From JAGOGN01 sp036652735 (lineage in GTDB: Bacteria; Bacillota; Clostridia; Lachnospirales; Lachnospiraceae), in NCBI GenBank assembly GCA_036652735.1, contig JAVVVI010000015.1, forward strand, positions 1 to 44,525: DNA of 44,525 nt, written 5' to 3'. The notes below the pieces were generated by a model. The model did no database searches and was not told the origin of the DNA. It was given only the letters and a program-made list of their open reading frames with translations. Shown here in pieces: positions 37,072 to 44,406 of this stretch; position 1 is the first letter of the stretch, and each line of letters opens with the position of its first letter. The translations under genes and the position numbers were made by a program.

Positions 37072-37735
37072 CTTTAACCCCCACCTTCTTTTCCCTTAAA
37101 TATAAATCATGATATGATATCCATTCATATTGTCTTGCAAATATAGTTCTATTTAACCATTTTTCTATCTCTTGTCTCTGTTTGGATATGCTATTATCTT
37201 GATATTTCTTCAACCCATCAATATTTCTATTACTGATATTTGTCAAGACCTTACAGTATTCTTTAATTAATTCTATTATTGCGCATTGTAACTCTTCCTG
37301 TAATCCTTCTACCCTCCTATTTTTATTTAAGAAAATACAGTATGCCCTATACTTCCGGTCATAGTACTCTTCATCAATTTCCTTATGACTAAAATATAAT
37401 TCTACATCAACATATATATCATACACAATATTTGTAATAATATTTGTGAAAGCATAATACTCCTGAATGTTATCAGTACCTTTTGGATATGGATGAAGAA
37501 TCATTCCCTGCTCTGTCAGCATTTTTACATGAGTTAATTCGTGCCACAAATCTGGTCCGTTCTCTATATTACCTATATGTATTTCAATTTTATTATATGT
37601 GGTCTCTATTCTTGGCTTTTCATCCTCTTTTGTAATGACTAGAATTTCATAGTATCTACTTGTATTACTCCGTATAGTATTGATTGTTTCTTGTACTTTG
37701 ATATTTGGAATTATTTTATGGTCATAATTGGACAT
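37058..37735 (-). CDS. HExxH putative metallopeptidase
   Basis: This 225-residue soluble protein has the zinc-binding HELTH motif at residues 65-69 (PDLWHELTHVKML). A third ligand may lie in the acidic helix with YYAFTNI or YVDVELYF. The rest matches no family I recognise. The start follows a G-rich site, GGGGGGAGCAGCT. It overlaps the RtcB-like gene by 25 bp and the ABC ATPase by 14 bp. Because the exporter has no C39 peptidase, this could be the enzyme that removes the leader of the peptide precursor, but that is inference. Confidence 0.7.
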   Translation of the reverse strand: MSNYDHKIIPNIKVQETINTIRSNTSRYYEILVITKEDEKPRIETTYNKIEIHIGNIENGPDLWHELTHVKMLTEQGMILHPYPKGTDNIQEYYAFTNIITNIVYDIYVDVELYFSHKEIDEEYYDRKYRAYCIFLNKNRRVEGLQEELQCAIIELIKEYCKVLTNISNRNIDGLKKYQDNSISKQRQEIEKWLNRTIFARQYEWISYHDLYLREKKVGVKDDSC

Positions 37736-38790
37736 AGCTGCTCCCCCCTAACTGCCTTTTCCAACGTATAGTTAAAGCAGATCAAATCTGATCCATGAAT
37801 TTCCTCTGATATTCCGTGACTAAAAAACTCATCCCTATCAAGAGTAAAAATCAGGGATGGACTTGATTGTGTTCCACACATAATATACCTTGTTATTCCA
37901 TCTCCTCTTAAATGCTGTACTCCCCTTTGATGAATCACTTTATTATCATCTGCAATCCATAATTTAGTGTGACTATAGTCTGATTCTAAACAAAAAGATA
38001 TCATTTTTCCAAAAACCTCATTAAAAATATCGGAAATTTCCTTCTCAATAACATCTCTGTATGCAATTGTAAAATTATATAAGCTTAAAATGTCATTATA
38101 ATATTCTGGAAACAACGTATGCATTCCTTCAATGGGAATTCTAAAATGTCCATTAATAATATTTTCCTTCACCGACCATCCCTTCTTATAAGATTCTCTC
38201 GCCATAGGCATCCAATATTTTTTCATGATTCGATCTGCCAATACCCAACTTCCAGAATGAATTAGTAAATAGATGTTTTGATTATCGTCTTCTAGAAATT
38301 CAAAAAAATGTCCTTGATATTGGTCCAAATCTCCACAGCAATTACAATTTCTAAAAAGACTACTGATTGGTTTCTGCAAAGCAACCTTCTCTTCTTCATA
38401 CTTACTTTTTCTATCATCGTCAAAAGACGATTTTGCATACAGATGTCCTTTTTCACACATTTCAATTAAGGAAAACTTTCCCGATGAAAAATTCTTCTTT
38501 TCTCCATAATAAAGTTCCATCATTTTATCATATAATATCTTGTTATTTTTAATATCATTCCTTCTGATTCCTTCTATTCTACACAAATGAAACCCACACC
38601 CAACATCTGGAATTGCACAAGGATAAATATTACTTTCCGATTCAATAACTACTCCAGAACCTATAGTATTAGTTCTCTTTTCGCAATAATCTTGAAAAAT
38701 CATAATATTTACCTCATCTAAAGAAACCAGTTTCCCACATTTGTCTAGTATTTCATCTCTTAGTTTTTCTGGTCCTTTGTATTTAATCAT
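37711..38790 (-). CDS. Divergent RtcB-like protein
   Basis: This is a 359-residue homologue of RtcB, the GTP- and Mn-dependent RNA ligase that joins a 3'-phosphate to a 5'-OH through a guanylylated His. The matches are Asp62 and Cys65 in PDVGCGFHL (RtcB D-x-x-C-G), His161 in GHFFEF (GNHFxE), His178 in IHSGS, His274 in DYSHTK, and His325 in SHGIS (guanylylation HGAGR). Spacings of 17 and 96 between His161, His178 and His274 equal those I recall for E. coli RtcB. The AGR after the nucleophile is lost, and the HRKGAT-like segment reads HQRGVQH. It is shorter than typical RtcB (about 400 or more). The surrounding peptide-modification genes suggest a new substrate. It overlaps the radical SAM gene by 8 bp. 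Confidence 0.78.
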   Translation of the reverse strand: MIKYKGPEKLRDEILDKCGKLVSLDEVNIMIFQDYCEKRTNTIGSGVVIESESNIYPCAIPDVGCGFHLCRIEGIRRNDIKNNKILYDKMMELYYGEKKNFSSGKFSLIEMCEKGHLYAKSSFDDDRKSKYEEEKVALQKPISSLFRNCNCCGDLDQYQGHFFEFLEDDNQNIYLLIHSGSWVLADRIMKKYWMPMARESYKKGWSVKENIINGHFRIPIEGMHTLFPEYYNDILSLYNFTIAYRDVIEKEISDIFNEVFGKMISFCLESDYSHTKLWIADDNKVIHQRGVQHLRGDGITRYIMCGTQSSPSLIFTLDRDEFFSHGISEEIHGSDLICFNYTLEKAVRGEQLCPIMTIK

Positions 38791-39745
38791 GTTTTTTTCT
38801 CTGATATATAGTTGAAAAATTATTCAGTAACTTATTCATTTCCAAATTCTCACATTTTGAACAATGATAAGGTGTAATAGTATCTTGATTGTCTAAAATT
38901 ATTCTATCCAATTCTTCTATGTGCAAATTCCCCATTTTATTTTTTTCTTTGTCCATAGCATGACAGCAAGGATATACATCTCCATGAGCGTTAATTAGTA
39001 TATTAGTTCTGTTTATATAATTATTTAGAACAAGGTCTTTATGAAATTTTCTAACAATCTTTATACCATTTACTTCAATTGCAAGATGATCATCTTTTTC
39101 TCTATCACCGATAAGATTTTTCAGCACAATACGAGATATTGCTTCAGGGAGCGAAAACAAATTAGCGAGTTCCCTGTATTCTCCTTCATTTTCCTTTATT
39201 TCAAGAAAAGAAATTTCTATTTTTTTATTACTTTTCTTATAATAACGTTCTATCCCATGAATTACTTCAATTAGCTGCATTCCTATCTGAGATCTATGTA
39301 ATTTTCTATATGAATATTCTCGTCCAGCATCTAGGCTGATTCGAATCATTTCTACATATTTCCAAACATCCGTATCTACAATCCGGTTCAAACATTCTCC
39401 ATTGGTACTTATACTTGAACTAATGCCATTTTTATAAAACATCTCAAACAAGGAACTATACATATTATCTTCATATATATAACTTTTAAATAATGCGTCA
39501 TTACATAGTGGTTCTCCTCCTCCTGAAAAGAAAAAATATTTTACATGTTTGCCATCAACTACTTGTCTCCCAAGTTCCTGCAACTGTTCCTGACTGAACG
39601 AAACCTTTTCCTGCCTATATTCTCTCATAATACACCATACGCAATCTTGATTGCATTCATTGGTAGGATGAAATTCCGCAGAACAGGGAAATACAAATTC
39701 ATTCTTCACAACCTTTTTCATATATTCATATAATTCTTTATTCAT
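38783..39745 (-). CDS. Radical SAM/SPASM-type enzyme
   Basis: This is a 320-residue intact radical SAM enzyme. The cluster-binding motif CNQDCVWC covers Cys31, Cys35 and Cys38. GGGEP (about 75-79) binds the SAM amino group. IRISLDAG forms a later barrel strand. The C-terminus has DVYPCCHAMDKEKNKMGNL and HCSKCEN (Cys260, 261, 295, 298), an auxiliary-cluster SPASM/Twitch-like arrangement. Such enzymes modify peptides (thioether, C-C or epimer formation). It sits between the ATP-grasp/phosphohistidine gene (19 bp) and the RtcB-like gene (8-bp overlap), so all are made together. Confidence 0.9.
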   Translation of the reverse strand: MNKELYEYMKKVVKNEFVFPCSAEFHPTNECNQDCVWCIMREYRQEKVSFSQEQLQELGRQVVDGKHVKYFFFSGGGEPLCNDALFKSYIYEDNMYSSLFEMFYKNGISSSISTNGECLNRIVDTDVWKYVEMIRISLDAGREYSYRKLHRSQIGMQLIEVIHGIERYYKKSNKKIEISFLEIKENEGEYRELANLFSLPEAISRIVLKNLIGDREKDDHLAIEVNGIKIVRKFHKDLVLNNYINRTNILINAHGDVYPCCHAMDKEKNKMGNLHIEELDRIILDNQDTITPYHCSKCENLEMNKLLNNFSTIYQRKKHD

Positions 39746-39764
39746 CCTTTGCCTCTCCCATTTT

Positions 39765-40982
39765 TTATTGATTCAGAAAATAATTCTTTGTCCATGCTTC
39801 ACTCAAAATATTATATTCTGTTTCCTTTATTTCAGAATCGCTCTGCTTTAATACCTCATTAGTATTCACCTCAGATGCTCCCTCAGTCACCATTCCCGTT
39901 TCAAAATTAATATTCACCACACAATCTATATATTTTACAATTGTTTCAGCAGCAATTCCACAATAATACGGGATATTAAATTCCCTAGCCAAAATGGCAG
40001 TATGCGAAAGCAAGGTGTTTTCTATTGTTATCAAACCACCACAATTTATTATATTAAGGAATTCCTTTGGGTTCAGAGATTTTGCAAATATAATAACTCC
40101 CTGTTCACCTTTATAATCATTATAACGAATCATCCTTCCTTTGACCTTACCGGGAACGATACAAGTTCCATTACCATTATTAGCGATTTCCAATCTAAGA
40201 CTAGCTGTTATGGGCCTTCTTTGAACGATACTTAATTTACCATCTATCCCATAAACCCATTCAACATCCGAATCTCTCAATTCTTTGTAAATGTTTCTCA
40301 ATTCTGGAATAAGTTTCTCAATTGCATCTTTTATATTTTTCCAATAATTATACCCATATATCATATATCCATATATTATTCTACTATTTAACCCAATAAT
40401 TCTCAGCCTGCAATTATCATACAATATATCTTCTGCTGGTTCATAGAATTTTTCAGTTACTCTTGGAATCTGAGCAATTCTCTGATTATCTTCTTTTGTA
40501 ACCTCCCACGCACCCGTATCCAAATTTATCTTAATCCTTTTAGGTGTCGCATACCCCGAAACAAGTGTATCTCCGAGACCAAACACTGCTTCTACCACGC
40601 ACTCTAAACAATCCTTAATTTTTTGCATAAAGGCTACTCCCGAATATCTTGGAATTAATTGCTCCTGAACAATGATACCCATCGCATCCAGTTTCCCTCT
40701 ATTTTTCCAGCAAATCTTTATCGACTTATATAAATCTTTTTCTATATGTATATTATAAATAGAATAATATTTTCCAGCTCCTGATACTTCTAATGAATCT
40801 TCTTCCTCTGAACTTGAACGAACCATCATTGGAAAACTTAATTTTTCAATTTTCCCTTCCAATTTGTCAAGTTTAAGATTTCTGCATTCCGTATCACTTA
40901 TACATACAAAATTCGGAACATTCACACCAATAGACACCAATTTAATAAGATTTTTCGCTTTATTTCCTATGATGTTTTTCAT
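39765..40982 (-). CDS. ATP-grasp plus phosphohistidine swivel-domain protein (PEP-synthase-like N- and His-domains)
   Basis: This 405-residue protein resembles PEP synthase and rifampin phosphotransferase. Residues 1-260 match the ATP-binding domain: GNKAKNLIKLVSIGVNVP, then MMVRSSSEEEDSLEVSGAGKY, SGVAFMQ, VVEAVFGLGDTLVSG and IVQRRPIT. Residues about 290-370 match the mobile phosphohistidine domain, with His327 in LLSHTAILAREFNIP. The C-terminal PEP barrel is absent, and so is the substrate domain that lies between these two in rifampin phosphotransferase. It would phosphorylate His327 from ATP and pass phosphate to a substrate. The gene overlaps the end of the upstream helical gene by 4 bp, which may supply the missing domain. 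Confidence 0.85.
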   Translation of the reverse strand: MKNIIGNKAKNLIKLVSIGVNVPNFVCISDTECRNLKLDKLEGKIEKLSFPMMVRSSSEEEDSLEVSGAGKYYSIYNIHIEKDLYKSIKICWKNRGKLDAMGIIVQEQLIPRYSGVAFMQKIKDCLECVVEAVFGLGDTLVSGYATPKRIKINLDTGAWEVTKEDNQRIAQIPRVTEKFYEPAEDILYDNCRLRIIGLNSRIIYGYMIYGYNYWKNIKDAIEKLIPELRNIYKELRDSDVEWVYGIDGKLSIVQRRPITASLRLEIANNGNGTCIVPGKVKGRMIRYNDYKGEQGVIIFAKSLNPKEFLNIINCGGLITIENTLLSHTAILAREFNIPYYCGIAAETIVKYIDCVVNINFETGMVTEGASEVNTNEVLKQSDSEIKETEYNILSEAWTKNYFLNQ

Positions 40983-41941
40983 TTTGACTCCTTTTTCCCT
41001 ATTCTCTCTAAGATTTCATCAATGCTGGAATATATATCTAATTGATTCATTTCCATGATTATCCTAAGATTCCTAGTAGCTCGCGCCTGTTGATAATGCC
41101 TCTCCTCTTCCTCGTCAGCACATATTCTCATTAATATTAGATTGTTTTGCACTCTTTGCAATCGTTCTTTAGACACACTTTCAAATATGTTCTTATATAA
41201 CTTCTGTCGTTGTTTTTCTGATATAGCATTCTTTTTTTCGTACTCCTGTAATATATTTTTATACCGGTTTACATCTTCTAATTGAAGTTTGCAAACTAGT
41301 CTTTCTATATCCTCATCTTCATTTTTATCAATTCCGAAATTTTTTAAAAAGGCATATTCCTTTATATATTTTCTTATTGCTTCATTGCTTTTATCTGAAT
41401 GAATATTTTCTAAAACATCCACGTATGCCCTTAATTCCCGAATTTGATATGGCTGAAACATAATCGGCGCAGCAAGCATCTGTATTTCATATGCTTTTAA
41501 TCTTGTATCTTCTATTGTTAAATTGAGATCAAAGCTTAGCCACTGGAAGACCATCATCGACATCATTCTTTCTGTTGCTCTATACAAGTTTTCTACGTCT
41601 ACCTTCTTCAGTGTGTTATTTTCAATTTTATTTTCTGTTGCATTGTTTAAAGTTCTTATGTTCTCTAGACAGCCATACATCATTCGGGTGTACCTCTTAC
41701 TCGTTTCCACCAATTGAAAAGCATTTCTAATGTTCTGCTCGATTTTCTCATAAATTTTTCTATCTGCAACAACAACACCAGGAGACTTTAAATATCCTAA
41801 ATTATATGATTCATTCAAAAAAATCTTTGGTATATTGTTTAATCCATATGCATATAAATTCAACTGTAACCTGGATTGGAGCTGCAACTCACAGGCATAA
41901 TCAATATAACATTTTTCATTCCATACAATTGGTTTTGGCAT
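40979..41941 (-). CDS. Helical protein resembling the central domain of PEP-utilising phosphotransferases
   Basis: This 320-residue, mostly helical, charged protein has no membrane segment. I do not recognise it as a whole. Its C-terminus (EERHYQQARATRNLRI, then LDIYSSIDEILERI) resembles the end of the central substrate-binding domain of rifampin-phosphotransferase-like enzymes, where a similar helix pair is followed by D-[IV]-F-Y-L-T-x-x-E-[IL]. That domain is missing from the adjoining ATP-grasp/phosphohistidine protein, whose gene overlaps by 4 bp. The two may form a split phosphotransferase, as phenylphosphate synthase subunits do. The ATG at 41941 follows GGGGGAATT; an upstream in-frame start has no such site. 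Confidence 0.6.
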   Translation of the reverse strand: MPKPIVWNEKCYIDYACELQLQSRLQLNLYAYGLNNIPKIFLNESYNLGYLKSPGVVVADRKIYEKIEQNIRNAFQLVETSKRYTRMMYGCLENIRTLNNATENKIENNTLKKVDVENLYRATERMMSMMVFQWLSFDLNLTIEDTRLKAYEIQMLAAPIMFQPYQIRELRAYVDVLENIHSDKSNEAIRKYIKEYAFLKNFGIDKNEDEDIERLVCKLQLEDVNRYKNILQEYEKKNAISEKQRQKLYKNIFESVSKERLQRVQNNLILMRICADEEEERHYQQARATRNLRIIMEMNQLDIYSSIDEILERIGKKESK

Positions 41942-42123
41942 AATTCCCCCAATCAAAACAAGGAAGAGTACTTACTCTCATCCTCACACTGCAACTTGCA
42001 TCAGACTGTCTAACGATACGCTAATCAATCTAATGCATGGTGGCTTTATTTTTGCTTTCTATACAAATTGTCCCAAATATAAAATGTATATGAACTTATT
42101 TCCAAGTTTATTATTGCCATTCA

Positions 42124-42146
42124 CACAGGTAGAAAATATACCTGTG
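42124..42146. promoter_or_regulatory. Perfect 8-bp inverted repeat in the leader region
   Basis: CACAGGTA (42124-42131) and TACCTGTG (42139-42146) flank a 7-nt loop. No T-tract follows on either strand, so an operator or an RNA hairpin is more likely than a terminator. The rest of 41942-42210 shows no convincing gene. Confidence 0.5.
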
Positions 42147-42210
42147 AAAGAAAAAAGACAGAACAACAGTTAGTTTTAACCATCGACATTAAATAAAATA
42201 TTTCTCGGAT

Positions 42211-42309
42211 TTAAGTCAGAATACATTTCTGTTTTTTTGTTATATGGCAATTCATTTTCAATTCGCAATGCTTACAATAATTTCCGCAATTTGTTCCGGA
42301 TAACATCAT
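42211..42309 (-). CDS. 32-residue five-Cys peptide with CxxxCxxC
   Basis: A short reading frame starts with a double ATG (42309 and 42306), preceded by AAAGGAAAAAC. It codes MMLSGTNCGNYCKHCE, then LKMNCHITKKQKCILT. Five of 32 residues are Cys, and CGNYCKHC has the spacing of an iron-sulfur binding motif. It lies between the acidic peptide gene and the biosynthetic run on the same strand. It may be a second precursor, a cluster-carrying helper peptide, or chance coding. The dense Cys content and plausible ribosome site make chance less likely. Confidence 0.5.
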   Translation of the reverse strand: MMLSGTNCGNYCKHCELKMNCHITKKQKCILT

Positions 42310-42371
42310 GTTTTTCCTTTAGCTTAATGACATTGCGTTAGAACGCTGACTCGCCAGTCGCACCATAATTA

Positions 42372-42401
42372 GATTAGGGCTATGTTACCACAGCCCTAAT
42401 C
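42372..42401 (-). terminator. Perfect 10-bp hairpin after the acidic peptide gene
   Basis: GATTAGGGCT (42372-42381) pairs perfectly with AGCCCTAATC (42392-42401) across a 10-nt loop, directly after the stop of the 35-residue peptide. The minus-strand sequence after it is TAATTATGG, a weak U-tract, so it may be a partial terminator or a mRNA stabiliser that raises peptide levels over the enzymes. Confidence 0.7.
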
Positions 42402-42402
42402 T

Positions 42403-42510
42403 TTAATTTTCTTCCTTTTCTTCCTTTTCTTCCTCTTCCGTTTCTAATAAGTCATTCATCTCTTCAATAACCTGAGAAAAATCAAATACTTCTCCGCCTA
42501 ATCTCGCCAT
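42403..42510 (-). CDS. 35-residue acidic precursor-like peptide
   Basis: The ATG at 42510 has a strong site (AAGGAAAGGAGGGTTTTAGC). The peptide starts MARLGGEVFDFSQVIEEMND and ends in a run dominated by Glu and Lys (EEEEKEEKEEN). It has no Cys, one Ser (12) and one Thr (24). A perfect hairpin follows at once, and the radical SAM, phosphotransferase-like and exporter genes lie downstream on the same strand, the usual place for a RiPP precursor. The hydrophobic-amphipathic first half could be a recognition sequence. The acidic tail could be the modified core or a removable extension. It might instead be a small regulator or chaperone. Confidence 0.6.
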   Translation of the reverse strand: MARLGGEVFDFSQVIEEMNDLLETEEEEKEEKEEN

Positions 42511-42544
42511 GCTAAAACCCTCCTTTCCTTATTAATAATCTCTC

Positions 42545-42589
42545 GGAATCTTTATCCCTCTGTTTATAAGGGGTTTAGATTCCTTTTTT
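42545..42589 (+). terminator. Hairpin with T-tract upstream of the acidic peptide gene
   Basis: GGAATCT (42545-42551) pairs with AGATTCC (42577-42583), with an inner CCCT-AGGG pairing, followed by TTTTTT on the plus strand. It reads as a plus-strand terminator although no plus-strand gene precedes it. On the minus strand it could form a hairpin in the leader of the peptide mRNA. Confidence 0.5.
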
Positions 42590-42694
42590 ATTAAAATCCT
42601 CCACTTTTTTTCCAAAACACTTGACATGTCTATCGAAAAATGCGGCGCTTCGCGCCAATTGTTCAAAGCATATTTTTCGATTGGAGGCGATTTT

Positions 42695-44070
42695 ATGTTA
42701 CCTGTTAACTCTGGCGGTCATTCCGCCTATCAAGACTTTGTTGTTGTAAGTCTTCGTAAATATTATCCTAATCCTGATTCTGTCGCTCGTTCCATCTGGG
42801 ATATCATCGATCGTTTTTGGAATCTTGATTTATCATTCATCGATGAACTCATGAAATACAAATATTCTGTCTTTTGTCCAAATCCAAGGACTCCTTCCTG
42901 TATGCAACGTACCTACCTTCTGTCTATTGATTTCAAAGTTACTTCAATCACTGATTAGACTACACAGCTTGAAATCAACCCTCTTTATGCCATACTCAGT
43001 GGTTTTGAGTTTGGTGATACTCCGGGGGGTGGAACTTTCTATAATTTTTTTCCTAGAATGTGGGATTCTGACAATAATCATCTTTCTTCCACCATTCATC
43101 CCCTTGAAACAAAAGTTAAAAATCTAAAATAAAAGGAGCTAAGACTAATTCCGTTGAAAAAGTAACCGTTGCACAGCTCCTTCCAGAACTCGAAAATACC
43201 ATTTTAAAAATTGAAAACTTACCCTATGGTTCTCTTTTTCAACTATACAAAAATAAGTTTCTGAATCTTTCTGTTTCCAAAGGCCTTATAGATTCTGCAT
43301 CTCTAGCACTTGCTGGTGATGGTACACCGCTTGTCACTTCTCACAGAGAACGTAAACATCGTGTATGCAACTGTGCCTCCAAAGGTATTATCGTCTGTAA
43401 ATGCGACAGCCTTTTCTCCCAACCAGACTGTGATATCGGATGGGATTCTTCCAGAGACTACTATTATCATGGCTAAGATTTATATATGCTTGTTGCATCC
43501 GATTCTGAAAGTGACCTGTCTATATTCCCTTTGCTTAATCCTGCTTCAACACTTGATTCTGCTCACGTTGCAATGGTTTAGTATGAATACTGCAGACGCA
43601 AGGATATCACACCTTTTATCGACCTTAATGGTAAGGGCGGAATAAAATTGCCTTACAAAAACAACTTTACCATTGGTAAAGATGGAGTTCCTATATGCAA
43701 AGAAAATTATTGCCTGAATCACGATGGCTCGGAACCAGCAAAACATCGTATGAAATTTAGATGTCATTTGCAAGCAGAAAATATGGTTGCGCTTGTAAAC
43801 ACCCTTGTTCAAACTCTAAATATGGTAGACCGGTTCATGTTGCCATGAAAGACAATCCACGGTTATTCAACAATTCGCCTCGTGACAGTAGTAAATGGAA
43901 ACTTGAGTATAATGCAAGAACTTCTGCAGAGTGTTCTAACAAACACCATAAACTAAACTTTAAACTAGAGGACTGCAGACACCGTTCAACGAAGTTGTGG
44001 TGCTGCCGCCTCTATCACATTCTGATGTTACAACATTTGGATGCTTTCTGTATACCATGCTGAGCACTCT
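42695..44070 (+). pseudogene. Decayed DDE transposase
   Basis: The plus strand codes, in shifting frames, a transposase-like protein: MLPVNSGGHSAYQDFVVVSL, then NPLYAILSGFEFGDTPGGGT, LALAGDGTPLVTSHRERKHR, PFIDLNGKGGIKLPYK and RLYHILMLQHLDAF. In-frame stops occur (for example TAG at 42956-42958), along with several frameshifts. A stretch between LLNPAS and DSAHVAM looks deleted, so the element cannot move by itself. The start follows GGAGGCGATTTT. I recognise the type as frequent in Lachnospiraceae but do not assign an IS family. A small hairpin (GGCGCTTCGCGCC) lies before it. The terminal repeats were not found. Confidence 0.8.
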
Positions 44071-44327
44071 ACCAAATCAAAAATTTCATACATGACATTA
44101 AAATATTGTTGCCATGCAGCATCTGAAATTTTTTCATAACCATATGCAGTCTATATCATCTGAATCACTGGATTATCAGAAATACTTCCTATACCTGCAA
44201 GAAGTGGTGGTAAATCTTTCGTTTTGTTAACATACTCATTGCTTACAATTTCGTTATTTGCTTTTTCGTCTGCAGCCATTACTGTCACATTCGTCACAAT
44301 TAATACGTTAGCCATAATTATGCTCAT
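44055..44327 (-). pseudogene. 5' fragment of a secreted-protein gene
   Basis: The minus strand from 44327 codes MSIIMANVLIVTNVTVMAAD, a signal-peptide-like start, then NEYVNKTKDLPPLLAGIGS. A TAG stop near NPVIQMI is followed in frame by AYGYEKISDAAWQQYFNVMY, after which the frame runs into the transposase remnant. It was probably truncated by that insertion. The family is not recognised. Confidence 0.55.
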
Positions 44328-44336
44328 CTACTGCAT

Positions 44337-44406
44337 AGTATAATTATACTTTCCATACATGTCAACATTTTCTGACCGCAAGATTCGACAAAATATGACA
44401 TGTATG
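44337..44406 (-). promoter_or_regulatory. Consensus promoter overlapped by an 11-bp inverted repeat
   Basis: On the minus strand -35 TTGACA (44365-44360) and -10 TATACT (44342-44337) are 17 bp apart. CATACATGTCA (44354-44364) overlaps the -35 and is repeated inverted as TGACATGTATG (44396-44406), 42 bp away. That fits a repressor site with two operators. A separate dyad, GATATTGTCAATATC, lies at 44472-44486. The remaining bases to 44525 show no gene. Confidence 0.55.

Noticed and set aside
43546..43812. Minus-strand frame of 88 residues inside the transposase remnant
   Set aside because: It is the antisense of recognisable transposase motifs.
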